Positions 12,172 through 24,928 of a stretch of DNA of 64,000 nucleotides are shown piece by piece. The notes under the pieces are model-generated. The model worked only from the letters and a program-made list of their open reading frames with translations, was not told the DNA's origin and did not search any database. Both the position numbers and the translations under genes were made by a program. Every line of letters begins with the position of its first letter. Within the stretch, counting starts at the first letter, position 1. Origin of the DNA: Agrocybe praecox (lineage: Eukaryota; Basidiomycota; Agaricomycetes; Agaricales; Agrocybaceae); contig OZ024850.1 of assembly GCA_964017145.1 (NCBI GenBank), positions 124,001-188,000 on the forward strand, read 5' to 3'.

Positions 12172-12766
12172 ACCAGTCCTGAGTTCCTTCAGCAAGGACG
12201 CAAGCCCATCAGCTTGTTCCTTGGTAATTTTTTGGTACTCGTAATCGATATCCAGACCGTCCAAACCGTACTGAACCATCATCTTGATCGAGGTGTCAAC
12301 AAATGTCGCACGGTAAGTGGCATTGACGACGACAGGGTTATAATTACGAGAGTTGTTATATCCTCCAATGGTCATCAGGACTTTCAATTTACGGTTACTC
12401 TTCTTTAGCGCGTAGAGGGCTCGCAGGTTCTCCGGGTCGGCTGTAGTGTCGCCGAGAGTGACATTCCCGTCGACTTCAACCTTTGCAACAGCATAGGGGA
12501 CGTGACTGACGGTAAGAAAGATAAGCGAAATATCCGCAAGGTATTCATATATGACGCACGTGAAATGGTCCACAGGTATATCCTTGGGGAAGAACTGGCG
12601 GGCATAGATAGCCCTGAGGAAGAGAATAATTCAACACGCAAGTTGTGGCTCCTCAATCAAGACATACCAACTGATATAGCTGCCATGAAAATGTTAGCAA
12701 ACGTAGTCAACGGGGTTAAACAAATGTTACGCACTAGCCGACACTGAATTTACCGTTAGCAGGCAT
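12172..12766 (-). pseudogene. GH18 chitinase pseudogene, 3'-truncated
   Basis: It starts MPANGK as the intact copies do and keeps exon 1 (12735-12766), the 12-nt exon 2, exon 3 and most of exon 4, including the GLDIDYEY catalytic motif. Homology stops at about 12172, inside exon 4 after LKELR, and unrelated repeat sequence follows. Exons 5 and 6, which build the C-terminal half of the barrel, are missing, so no active enzyme is expected. Its promoter is interrupted by the insertion at 12880. Confidence 0.8.
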
Positions 12767-12879
12767 ATCTGGACTGTAATTTCTTTAGAGAGTTTAGAGG
12801 ATGAGACTGATTAGGTTGAGAGGTTTCTGAGGGGAATCAGATGAATTTCCCTCCGTTCTTATAGTGGTCTCTCAGAGGT

Positions 12880-15872
12880 AGTGTTGCCGCGGTCCGGTCC
12901 GGTCCGGTCACGGTCAAACCGTTAACTAAACCAAACTTTAACCGTTTTTAAGAGAGCGTTGGATCGACTGGGAATGAAGTCCATGGACTGGATCTGTACT
13001 TGGACTTTGTACCGCACGTGATATATAAATGCTTATCTAATCATCCCGCCTCAGTCCTCGTCGGGTGCAACGTCGGTCGCCATGCGACATTGGCATCGCA
13101 TTGCAGTAGCTAGTTGTCACGTCGCCACCGCCAAGTGCGATGCTTTGGTCGAACCTGAAGCTTGAGGCCTTACTGGGATACACTCAGTGTCGTCGTCATA
13201 TATGATATGGACGTTTTCGAATGTTAATTGTCCCCAATCCTCTATATATGAGAGGAAACTCCCCTATGGCCTATTGCGTGTAGTACGCAATGTGCAGTGT
13301 ACGGTAAAGGGGTGGTTTATTTATATATATTTACGGATGCCTTTGGGATGCCGGCCAAGCCGATGTGCCACTGGATTGGCCGAGGTCTATGGCAAGTCCA
13401 AAATGAGTGCATCTCAAAGTTCAAGTCCAAACGAGGATCATGCACGACCCTTCTTGATCTTTTACCACCACCATCCGACCGTGGGAACTGGTCCCTCCCG
13501 CGCTGCATTTGCGCTGGTCGATGACTACATTACCGAACACCTCACATTAATAACGATCTACCCCCATCGGGGCCACCTTTATCATTCGACTCATCCCTTC
13601 CGACCCCGAACTTTCATTATCACACTCTCTCTTTTCTTATCGGGCAGATCTCGACTTTTTGCGGGGTTTTGCTCGCTTATCAACACTGCTAGAGGCTGGA
13701 GGGCCTTGCTTATCACATCCTCAAAGCGCCTTTGATAGCCTCATCTGACAAGGACTCCCCAATCATACTGGCTTGCTCTGCTTCGCGCAGACCTCACTTA
13801 GGTGGGGGCGCAACTGCCCCGTAGGAATTCACCCTTGAGGAAGGACTTCGGTCCGCCCATTTGGGTTGTGTTGCCCATACATCCGACCGTACACCTCAAA
13901 GGAAGACCTATTGGTTGCCACAAGGTTCATGCAGGGGGGAGCCGTATATTAAGCTGGAGTGGGGCGTGAGGATATGGGTGAAATAACGGGGGGGATTAGG
14001 GCTGCGCACCGTGACCGTAGGCTACGGCATACGGGTGCTACGGTTCGGCTTCCGTAGCCGTATCGTGAGGCTCAAATAGTTATGTCATACGGTACGGCTA
14101 CGGTACGGCTCAAGACCCGTATGACCCGTCGATTAACGGCCGATTCGGCCGTATACGGCTGAGTTCAAAAAACGCGCAAATTAACATGGTTTCAATCAAA
14201 CCCGCAGTATGCTGTTAACTATTTTGCTGACATACAGAAACAAAATACATATAACTAACATCTACCCTCTATTTTGATTGTCGGTGATACCATATATGGG
14301 ATGGTCAGCGTGCAAAAAATCAGGCCACATGCAAGCCACATGTTTAAATGCCGCTAAAACAGTGTCGCACCGTCCCGTCATCGCATTGTCAAAGGTAAAT
14401 AGTTATTGTTATATTTTAGTGACAGTTATTGTACCATTCCGCTGTAATATATTTTGTTTTTATTTACAATCTATACCGTAGCCGTATATTGGCCGTATAT
14501 GGCCGTATTTGTAACCGAACCGTATCGTGGAACCCTAGAATTTCCATATACGGTTACGGTTACGGGTGTGCCGTACCCGTATATGTACCGTAGTGTATAC
14601 GGCCGTATACCGTTACGGTTCGGTGCGCAGCCCTAGGGGGGATGTATCAGAGTCTTGACAGCATAGTGGACAGCAGTGGCCATTCTTTTCATTCTCTCAA
14701 TTCCAACTTCTAGGCATTAGGCTAGCATCCCGATGGAACATAGCTGGGTGTCGTACCAACTATTCAGGGTACTGACAGCTGGGAGCTCCGGCACATCACA
14801 CGGCGCCTGGCGAAGCCCCAGATCCTGAGGCTTAACGGTCAACGACGGATAGGCAGTTTGTTTAGATAGTTGATGAGGGGGTAGTTTAGGTGATAGCCTC
14901 CCCCATGGGACTGCTAATGCACACCCTTTGTGTATTAATTTACGCTTGAATTTAAAATAAAATAAAAAAACGAGGATCATGCATTGTCACGCACAGGTTT
15001 TGACTCGGAAAAATGAGGTGCATACAAGGTCTAATGGTGGTACAAGATTTGGGTCTAACTTCAGTGCATTGCGAGTCAAAATCGCATTGGGCGGTCCAAA
15101 GCTCGGGTCCAAAGTACAAAGTCCAAGGTACAAGGTACATTTGGACCTGTGACCCGATGGACCCAACTTTCTGGTTTTTAACCAGACCGCCGGATTGACG
15201 GTCGTCACAGTCTCGTTTAGCTAATAGTGTGGTTTAAACCGGTCACGGACCAGTCAAACCAATGGTCTACTTCTAAATCCGGACCATAGCAGATAATTAT
15301 AGTCTTTGCGCATTTCCTTCATACATTCTATATAGATTTATATATTTTCCAACGATTTGAACACTCACTGTAGCATACAATAAATTGAATCCCTACAGTA
15401 TAGAAATTTGACATACTTTCCTTTGTTTCTACCTCAACTGGATTTGTTGTTTATATTTAGCTGCCCATCACATGTCACATTGACGTTGAATGTGACAGGG
15501 TCTGCTATGTGACAGCCCAAATTGGGTTCAAGTGATTCAAAGTCGACTCCAAATGAATCCCATAACGCAGGCAAGATTATTCTCTCAAAAAGTGTGAAAT
15601 ATTACTTCTATCAGTCTTCAGATTTATTCTAATGTTTAATATGTATTTTAAACTGGCAATGACATAGATACGTCAGAGATATCATCCTTTGCCTTTTTCC
15701 AAAGAGGCATGCTTCCATATTTGGCAAAACACGCACGGTTTGACTGGTTTGAACCATAAAACCGACCGGACCGGACCCATTTCTTTCTGGTTTAGGACAG
15801 TCCGGTTCTTAAATAGACCACGAACTGTCAAAACCAGACCAAGACCGGACCAAACCGGACTCCAGCAACACT
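12880..15872. mobile_element. 3-kb TIR element inserted in a duplicated promoter
   Basis: The ends read AGTGTTGC and GCAACACT. Next to them are matching subterminal GGTCCGGT and ACCGGAC tracts and copies of AAACCG. Comparison with the paralogous promoter upstream of 24929 (about 24660-24850, reverse complement) shows continuous sequence where this copy is split: homology runs up to about 12870 and resumes at 15875 (CAACTGAATTACTC). That supports insertion of the whole block. I see no clean target duplication and no transposase. The 182-codon frame at 13187-13735 is not recognisable. A hAT-type element is nested inside at 13997-14635. Confidence 0.6.
13997..14635. mobile_element. 639-bp non-autonomous hAT-type element
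   Basis: It has 15-bp perfect terminal inverted repeats, TAGGGCTGCGCACCG and its complement. They are flanked by an exact 8-bp target duplication GGGGGGAT (13989-13996 and 14636-14643), the length typical of the hAT superfamily. The subterminal regions are crowded with TACGG and CCGTA motifs, as expected for transposase-binding repeats. No coding capacity. Confidence 0.85.
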
Positions 15873-16800
15873 AGCAACTGAATTACTCACGTGAGAAGCC
15901 AACTTCGCGTTATTCGCTAGTTATTCGAGTAAGCTCAGAACTGTCGTTCCCCTTGGTTTATGAATTGGAAATTCGGCTTCCTATTTGATCATAATTCATT
16001 ACCATGAGTATCCACTTGCATTGAATTACCTACCAGTGAGCTCCGTGAGTCGGACCTTCTGCCTCACGGCGCAAAAATCAAGGTCCAAACAACGCAGATG
16101 CAATGTTCTCGTGAGAATAGAGACGAATCATTCGGGAGCATCACATAAGCATTGTTCTTTGGACATCGGTGAGCACCAGATCCTTGTCTTAACGCTATCT
16201 TAGTGGCTGATAGCTTACATCAGTCGGTTCTTGACGTCCTCATCAAGACCAAAGGATCGTAATAAATACTATAACTCCCAAATAGGAATCTCGGATTCTC
16301 CTGTACGAAAGAAACTCTGCACCGCTGTCCAAAAAAAAGTCAAAAGTAAATGTACAGCCAACGCCCAGGAGCGTATGCAAAGACGGTCAGGCGAAGCTTT
16401 CAGGTTTGTAGTTCGTGAGCACTCAATACACAAGCCCAAGTCCATGTTACAGACTCATGAGTGAATGAGCCAAAATTAACGTTGGAGTGCCTACGTGTAC
16501 GTCTAATAATGACCATCTGACATTGCTCCACTTTGCACATTACTCACGGCTGGGATCTTCTTTCAATAGAAATATAATCATTTGGAAAGATGGGTAGTAT
16601 CAGATAAATAGAATCTGATAGATAGATACAGGGTGGGAACTCTCAAAATACGCATGCGTAATTTTTGCCATGAGAAATTTAATTGAACGTTTCGCCGAGC
16701 CGAGCCAATGACAAGCGTTGATTAATTGATTACGCACGCCGTCTACTTTCTGCCCGGTGCCTCGACGGATCAAATGATCGATTGATCAATAAGTGGGGAG
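15873..16800. repeat. left arm of inverted duplication, distal part
   Basis: 15875-16200 and 16230-16460 are homologous to the reverse complement of 24362-24850, the promoter flank of the second chitinase. 16605-16800 pairs with 21230-21430, sharing GCCGTCTACTTTCT and GTGCCTCGACGGATCA. No gene is recognisable. Confidence 0.65.
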
Positions 16801-19800
16801 GCGCAACGTCCGCAAAGGGAAACGGCTGCTTAGTCATTGCACCGCCACCTCAAAACTGGTTCTCATCGAAATTACATCGTGTCTCGTTCAAAAACCAGTA
16901 TGTAGCTAATATAGAATCACTATTAGTAGAAAATGTAGTAGAGTACAATCACTAGAAATATTATATGGTAATTATATATCAATTACGAGGCTTCATCGTC
17001 AGAAATATACAAAATATCCCCGGCACTGTGACACAGTGTGTCATTAGTTTCGGCCACCTTGAAGTGAATAAGTGTCAAAACAGACGCGTGCCGTGCCTCA
17101 ATGACGCGCAGACGCCTTATACGCCCCCTCTGATCTTGAACACTTTGAAAGTGGCGTACCGACACGGTTATGGCTGGCTATTGGTGTTTTTTTACATGTT
17201 TTGATCCAAGAACGTGGCGTGGTGTGGTGGGTGGCACTATGACAGAGCGAATGTCCGTATTTCGTTTCGAAGTAGAAAGTACGTTTTTGTGTCCCTGGTG
17301 CCTTTATGTCCCTTAATATACATGCATACGAGAAGGCTCGAGTCTTGGTTTTAACCCCAATTCTTAATTTCACTGCGAAGCCTTTGATGTGTAACTTGCG
17401 GCGAAAAGTTTCAACTTGACCGGTCCTCCTCCGAGTTCGCATAACTTCCCTTTATATATAGCTTCAGCCTCAGATCGTTCTGTCCGGTGTAAACATACCA
17501 CGTGTACACATACCCGCGTATGTACTTGGGATAGGATATGATAAGATAGGATGATAGACCTCTGAACATTGAACCCTTTCCGTCCCGAGGTTCTTACGTA
17601 CGTACATGTCCGTACCTTGATTGTGATCACGTCACTCATGTGCATGAAGCATAAAAGTGCATGACAGGTCATTCCATGCGCCACGGGGAAAAGGGACGAT
17701 GATGATGGTGGTGACGGTGGTGGCGTGGGGAAAGACTCGGACGGAGGTGCAAGGTGTATTCGCAATCTCGGTATATCATTTCTCAGGTGGAGATACTCTG
17801 GCAGCTCTGTATTGATTAATCTGGTTCGTCAGCTTAAGCAAAGCCAAAGTAACTTGAGAGAATTGATTTCTGATTTCCGATTTCTAATTCCGACGAAACC
17901 CCGGGGCATATGGTGGGAGTGGAACGTAGAACATAGAACATAGAACATAGAGTAATCGTACCACGGAGAGGGGTTTTGTCTGTCTGATAGGATTATGTAC
18001 TAGACGGAACATCGAGCCAAGTTGGGTAGGATCAGTATCACGTCCATCGCGGTAAGCATTTTGGGGTGCCTCGAATATGTAATAATATGCATTACTGGCT
18101 TGGTAGACACATTGACGACGTCATTAATGCACGTATGTACGCGGAAAAAGCGAGCGCTGATCGACGAATTCATCGACCCGGATAAGGATAAGTCACACAC
18201 ACACACTGTATATGTATAGATAGACGTACAGTACGGCATCATCATGCCACGTACGTACGAACTCGGAGGTACGATGTAAAAACGTATCGGCATCAGTAGC
18301 ATACATAGATGGATAGATACATACGCCCGCCGGAGTAAGTAATATATCCTACGTCACTCGTGCCACCAGTGTGTTCCTGGGCGGGCGGGCGCTACCCACT
18401 GGTGATCAAACATCTTAATCCGAAACACCGGCGCTTCAATCAGCCTGACATCCTCAACCGTCTTCGAATCGGTTTCGTTCGTTCGTTCGTCATCATCGGA
18501 GACATGCTATAGGTAGGTGTGGATATATATGAAGTTTGATATCTATATATGCCCAAAGCTATGAGATACACACATCAGTATGTATGTGTGTGTGTATGTG
18601 TATGTATATTTCTATGTATATGCTTCTTCTTTCAATGCTAGGAAAACCCTGGTACTAGTAGCTCGTCTTTCGTCTTGTTTGATTATCAACCAAGCTATCT
18701 AGTAGCGTACGCCACACACCCACTATCCATCAGATCTCAGACACGGACAGATAGACAGATGCCCCTGTTCGCGTTCATGTCCGTGTCCTGCTATTATGTC
18801 ATGTCATGTCGTGCCGTGCCGTGTACGTGCCAAGTTAGACGCACGCCGAATTTAAGCAGATGTATGGACGCCGGACGGTGCACTATGTGAATATGCATCG
18901 CTGATTCACGTTAGGGATATAACATAGGGATATGCAAGCTCATATACTATAAATTTGTCCAGGTAGGTAAATGGTTGTAGGTGTAATATAAGATGTCTGA
19001 TGTTGACATACCGCATGCACTATATTATGTATGTATGTACATAAGAAGAGCCTAGATGGAGGAGGAGTCTGATGTTCGAGATTCGTCCTGGTCTAGGCAC
19101 GGGCCTTTTGAGATTAAGGTACACACATGACAGGACAAGACATAACGGATCCGTCTGTGTAATTGAAATTGGATTCATCCAGCCGACGTCGGTTATTCCG
19201 CCCGTCCTTCCGTCCGTTTGACTATCTATCTATCTATCATGGTCAGTTAACGTTAAAGTCGTTCGGTCAGGCTGAGTGGAGAAGATGGATGATTATATCA
19301 TTCATTTATTTGATTTAAAATTTGTTTCGGGGATAAATGAAATCACAATCACTTCTCGGCGTACCTAGCTAGACATGGATATAGATATGGATAGATTGTT
19401 GGTTTTTACGTACATTGTTTGCAAGACAGAGAGGTTAAGTAGCCGGATCGCAAGTGTCCGGTCAGTTTGATTTGTTATTTGAGGAAGGAGGAATAAGGAG
19501 CGAGGAGCGAGGAGTAAGACTTTAAGGGGTAGGTAAGGAATAGGGATAGAGAGTAGGGGTATGGAATAAGGGACAGACAGGACATAGGGAGGAGTGATAA
19601 TGATATGATATGTTGTGATATTGACAGTATGATGCGGGATGTGATAGAAATCTAGATGGTAGATCCAAATGCCGAAAGGATAGGGATAGGAGGGATACGT
19701 ACGAATTGGAAATTGGACGTTGGAAAAGACAGGGATAGGACGTGTGGAGGGGTATATAATACCTTGGCTTGTTTTGCGAAGCATTCAAGGAGAACCGCAG

Positions 19801-20182
19801 ATCTCAGGTTTTTCTCTTCTTTTCCTTTTCTTCCTTCTGCTCACAGCTCGACGACGTGTACATCCCATCACGCAACATACTATAATATACAGCATATCAA
19901 ACGACACATAGAAAGCGTACGCCTATCCACACTGCACAGTGCCCGCCAAGCCCGACACCGACGGCCGCATCCCACACTGACTCGACGCCGAGTCCCGACG
20001 CTGACAAATACCGGCTGATCGAGCGATCAATATCTAATTATACCCGCTTCACACTGACACCGACACCGACGTCATTTGTTGAATCACAGGCACAACTGCG
20101 TACGCGTCTTCGTTTGTCCTTACGCGCTTACCAGCAACGCGTTTAGACGACCGTCATCGTTCACTTCCACCACACATCCAAC
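16801..20182. other. unique centre, 5' side: non-coding with simple repeats
   Basis: No convincing gene. The stretch contains short simple repeats (GTAC runs near 17600 and 18250, CA repeats near 18200, GT repeats near 18585, GTTCGTTC near 18475, TATC near 19220) and CGACGACG-like GC-rich tracts near 19960-20070. A TATATAAT at 19753 may belong to a promoter for the phosphatase gene or an upstream transcript. It is unduplicated sequence between the inverted arms. Confidence 0.5.
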
Positions 20183-20823
20183 ATGATCCGATTCGACAAC
20201 ATCCCCCCCGAAATCATGCAAGCAATGATAACACCCATGCATCTCATCCCACTCCCCCCTTCTTCCTCCCAGCCTCTTCCAGGCTCCCTCTACCTCGGCT
20301 CCCTCTCAGCGCTGCAAGAGCCCTCCCTCCTCCATACGCACCGCATCACGCACCTCGTGCAGGTGCTCGATGTCCCCTGGCTGCCCATCTCGGAGAAGGA
20401 TGGATACAAGTGCTACAAGATCCCTGTGGGGGACGAGGAGAGTGTGGATCTGAGACCATTCCTTGAGAATGTGTGTACGTGGATTTGGAGCGCATTGAGG
20501 GAGGGAGGGAATGTGTTGGTTCATTGTCAGCAGGTGTGTGTTTTATTCTCTCTATCCTTTCCTTAAACCAACCAAACCTAATACCCATTCATCAGGGCAT
20601 ATCCCGCTCACCAGCCATAATAATCGCCTACCTCATGCGGTTTCACGGCATGCCGTACGCATCTGCTTCTTCGTACGTCCTCAGGCGCCGGGCGTGCATC
20701 AAGCCGAACAGGGGCTTCGTGCGTACGTTGCAGGAATGGGAGGGGCTTATTGCAAATGGGGCGCAGGGAGGAGGAGGTAGTGGTGGCAGACCGGGCATGG
20801 GATCGAGGAGGTTCACGACATGA
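20183..20823 (+). CDS. dual-specificity protein phosphatase
   Basis: Small cysteine-based phosphatase predicted to remove phosphate from Tyr and Ser/Thr residues. Two exons, 20183-20533 and 20596-20823, are joined by a 62-nt phase-0 intron, giving 192 aa. The intron splits the signature loop exactly after HCQQ; joined, it reads HCQQGISRS, a perfect CX5R motif (C115 to R121). LYLGSLSAL and the VGDEES segment, which holds a likely general-acid Asp, fit the family. The C-terminus is Gly-rich and may be disordered. It looks intact and lies alone in the centre of the inverted duplication. A decayed partial copy exists at 26683-26905. The substrate is unknown. Confidence 0.88.
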
Positions 20824-21229
20824 TCGCGTTCTCCCTCTCCTCTACAATCGCTAAATTATAGATCTTTGCATTATTGATTATAAGAGCTTGCGCTTATACC
20901 TTGTTACCCCTACCGGCTCGCTCGCTCGCTCGTCATCAGATACCCCAGCTAACTATTTTTTTGGACGTTGTTTATGTATATGCATGTTAATACTACTGCT
21001 AATTAGAAAGAAGGTTGCATTCAATGGTTGATATAGGTATTTTTATAGCGTCATATTGTATTGTACACTCCATTTTCAACTAGGGTCTATGATTACGTAG
21101 CTCCCGGTCTAACCTTTCATCAACCATAACATACACCCTCTCGGCACATCACTTCAAAATGTTCAGAATCAAAGGGACGCGCGTCATTTAGGCACCACAC
21201 GTCTTTATGCATTATGTTTTATGTTTAAC
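20824..21229. other. unique centre, 3' side: non-coding
   Basis: 3' flank of the phosphatase gene. It contains a CTCG simple repeat (about 20919) and AT-rich sequence. No gene. Confidence 0.5.
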
Positions 21230-23230
21230 GTAACAGCTATTGATTAATCAATCATCTGATCCGTCGAGGCACCAGGTAGAAAGTAGACGGCGTGGATAAT
21301 CAACACGTGTCACTTAATGGCTCGACTTGGAGAAACACTTAATTAATTTTCATGTCAGAACATACATACGCGTGCGCGCTTTTAAAAAGTTCCCATTCGG
21401 TGTCAGATTTATTTATCTATCTATCAAATCCTATCTGTCTTCCACATTCGCTGACTGTTTGATTCACACTGTTTGTTACCGATAAGTCCTACAAGCACAT
21501 TCAAGCCATGTGCAGCATAGGTGGACGTCAGAAAAGAACAAGGAATTTTCGCATCAAAAAGCTTCGACAGTGAGAATATCCTGGCGTTTGTATTTCGGAA
21601 ATATCAAATATAAGATAAGACTCGTATTTCCACTGAGTTTGAACCCGTGGAGTCGATTGCACTGAAAAAATTAAAATAAAATAAAATAAATCCAAAACCG
21701 ATTGAACGCAGCCTGAACTCCATAGTATTGACACAAGACTTTTGAGAAGAGTCGTCTTCTGACTGACAAACCCAACTGTCAAGAAAATGAATAAAACAAC
21801 TGACGAGACAGAGTGTGGGTGGAGACTGACTGACTAGAGTCTGAAAGACCAAAATAATGTAAGTACTATATGGAGGATTGAAGAGCTAGAGGAGCACAGC
21901 AGGAGAACGAGTAAAAAAAAAGTATACTAGAGGAAGAGGACGAACCGACAAGATAAGAAATGGACACTCGATAGTGTACGCAGACGCAAACTAAGACCTC
22001 CCACGTAAACACCAGAGGATTCTGACTCCCGTTTGCTAAACACCAATATCCTGCTGAAAACGTCGGTCCACGAATAGAAGCAGAACAGGAACCGAGCTGT
22101 GTCCGATACTGCCAGTACTGCCGGTGTTGATAACAATCGTGGTGGGCGTTCGGAACTAAGCTTGCTCGCCTCAGGTTCGGCTAAAACCGACTAGGAGGCA
22201 CGTGCTGGCGATTGTTGATCCGAGTTCGGCAGGGATATTTTCATAGGAACAATGCTGGAATTGCTGCACGCTGGGCAAAGAATTTTCTAGCGAATCTCTT
22301 TTTCAAAGAGGGCGAGTTGAAATGATCCAATCGGTAGTCGTACACAATGACCTCTGCATAGACCACTGACTGACAGTCGCTATGCTTCCTTTGAGCCGAA
22401 TACTCTAATCGCAGAAGTTCATAAAATTTAATACATCAACGTACTGAACGAGAAACTCAATTGCTAACCAGCAAAATGGCGCAGCGACCCAAACTCCTTA
22501 TTCGCAGAAGTTGCACACATGAGGTTTGTTGTGACAATCAAGGCGGTGTTGAATGAGCGTAAAAAGCACTCGTGACCTCATCTTTACAGTTCTCTGAGTG
22601 TAATATAAATACTGAGTAATGAATCATACTCCCCCATTATACAAAACTAGCTTGAAGCAAATCCGAAAAAATTAGGGAGGTAGGTGTGTGTCTTAGCCCT
22701 GGAACATATGTCAAAAATCGGAAGTTTCCCCTCGCCGTACATTTATGCCTCCCTGTGCTTTTGAACTCGGTACAAACAAATACAAGAATTATATTAGTTC
22801 TTCTGGCGAGAATTTGATTGGCAGACCTTTGTTTTATCAGAGAACTTATTGTATATAACGATGTAAGTCAGCAGCCACAAAAATGGGGTAAAGACAAGAA
22901 TCTATTACTCGCCGCTATGCAGAGAACTGGGCTATAGCATTCTGCCGAGGAACTAGTCTTGTCACGAGGACACCAAATGCATTGAACACCGCCTTGACTG
23001 TCCGAGAGAGCAAGTTTACGCCTTAAAAGAGAGTATCCGACCAGCAGAAGCCGGAAGAATTGAATATGAGGGTATAATGAGAATGTTGATTGTCTAATAG
23101 GGAGCCGAACTTGTTATTCGCAAGTCGTGAGTTCACTCGAATAACATGAAGTTGATTCATCACGTGGGGAATCTTGTCGCCTGCGAGAGAGCACCCATAA
23201 GAACAGAGAGGCAATCCAATGAGCGGCAGT
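21230..23230. repeat. right arm of inverted duplication (proximal)
   Basis: Inverted and diverged copy of left-arm sequence. 21230-21430 matches 16605-16800, and 21490-22590 and 22730-22990 match parts of 12150-10540 in reverse. It includes a dispersed-repeat copy at about 21830-22240. No intact reading frame. Confidence 0.7.
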
Positions 23231-23270
23231 GCGCGGGAATACTTCCCCTAAATGACCGCCATACACAGAA

Positions 23271-23445
23271 CCTTCCAGCCCTCTATGCGCTATAGAAGAG
23301 TAACCGTAACCTGAAAGTCCTTATGAGCATTGGAGGATATAACAACTCTCCTAATTTCCACCCTGTCATCGGCAATCTCACTTACCGTGCCAAGTTTGTC
23401 GACACCTCGATCAAGATGATTAAAGTACGGCTTGAACGGTGAAAA
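23271..23445 (+). pseudogene. GH18 chitinase exon-4 relic
   Basis: Conceptual translation matches exon 4 of the chitinases (KSNRNLKVLMSIGGYNN, then TYRAKFVDTSIKM), but a TAG interrupts it before KSNRN and homology ends before the catalytic DxxDxDxE motif. In the right arm it takes the place that the intact chitinase A holds in the left arm, so it is a dead duplicate. Confidence 0.75.
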
Positions 23446-24928
23446 CAGTGGGCTGCGGAGACTGCCTAGAGTCGGAAAGAACGAAATAACATGAGCGAAG
23501 CAAGAGAACGAGCACTTATAGCGGAAACTAAACGTTACGTGCTAAGGTGCAAGGAAGACGATGGACCGGAACATAAAAGATGGGTGCACATAAACAGACG
23601 TACCCTAAGACGCCGTAAACAACAGAGCCTTCATATTGGTGTTTATTAAAAACCCATACTCTCCTAAAAACACGGGTCCCACAATCAGCACAAGCGCAGG
23701 CGAGCGTTTTCTGATACTGCTAAGTAGTACTGCTGGTGTTGATAATGATCGTGGTGGCCGTTCGGGACTAAGCTCGTCTCAGGGGGTTCAAATTCAGCTG
23801 AAAACAGTTTTGAACATTCTGATGGCACGTGCTGGTTATTGTTGATCCGAGTTCGGGAGGATGTGTTAATCCCTTTGTTAGAGAGGGAGAGTTGAAATGA
23901 TTCAATCAGTAGTAGTCCAAAATGGCGCTTGCGTAAACCATTGGCCGACATTCGCTATGCTTTTGCGGATAGGGAATTCGTGTCGCTGAGCCATTTTGCT
24001 AGTTGATTTGAATTGAGTTTCTCGTTCAGTACGTTAATGTATTTAATTCTCTGAACTTCTGCGATTAGAGTATTCGGCTCAAAGCATAAGGTTCTTTGTT
24101 GTGACAGTCAAGGTGGCGTTGAATGAGCATGGAATACACTCGTGACTTTGTACTTTAACGTCACTCTCCGAGTAATAAGACGTGCTCATCTTCCTGAGCT
24201 TCTGCGAGTAGGATTGTCCCATTCAAAGCATAATAAATTTCCATTAGACCGCGAAGGCGCGACGAAAGCGCGTGAAAAATTTCTCCGGTAATTGTTAATC
24301 CCAATCCGAGCAACATATACACGTAAGTTTCCCTGTCATAGCTCATAACCACGATACATTTGTGAATGGTAAGCAAGGCTGGACGCACCCAAAAAAGAGC
24401 GAGGAGAAGTCACTATTGAGTGCTCCCGAGCTACCAAACTGGATGTTTCTCTTGAACATCTGCGCGTACGTTGCTGAGTGCTGGTTGTATATCTACTTTC
24501 GACTTCTCTTGGACAACAGTGCAGGGTTTTCTGTACAGAAGAATGCGAGATTCCTTTTTAAGAGTTATAGTGTAAAGGCAACTCACCGATATCCACAGAA
24601 CAAGGTTTATTAGATGGTCTGGAATAATTGATCTCATTTTGCGCGGTGAAGCAGAAGGTCCGACTCGCGGAGCTAACTGGTAGGTAAAACAATACAAGTG
24701 AATACTCAGGGTAAATAGGAAGCCGAATTTCTTGTACGAAACCACAGGGAACGACAGGTCTGAGATCACCCGAATAACCAACGACTAACGCGATGGTGAC
24801 TTCTCGCTGGAGTAATTCAGTCGCTCTCCACTATAAGAAGGGAGGGGAATTTATTTGTTTCTCCTCAGAAGCCTCTCAACCTAAACAGTTTCATCCTCCA
24901 AGCTCTCTAGAGAAATTACAATCCAGAT
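23446..24928. repeat. dispersed-repeat copy and promoter flank of chitinase B
   Basis: 23440-23870 is a diverged, inverted-sense copy of the repeat also at 11460-11850 and 21830-22240. It carries the sequence that the LINE targeted elsewhere, CTCAGGGGGTTC near 23777. 24362-24928 matches the left-arm flank 16460-12767 in reverse. No gene in between. Confidence 0.6.
24832..24837 (+). promoter_or_regulatory. TATA-like box of chitinase copy B
   Basis: TATAAG lies 97 bp before the ATG at 24929, in a block conserved upstream of all three copies that retain a promoter. Confidence 0.45.

Noticed and set aside
13187..13735. 182-codon frame inside the 3-kb TIR element, candidate transposase
   Set aside because: No transposase motif or conserved residues could be seen, and the composition looks random.
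17500..19300. GTAC and TATG simple repeats as possible telomeric or centromeric sequence
   Set aside because: No TTAGGG-type array or long satellite. They are scattered short microsatellites.
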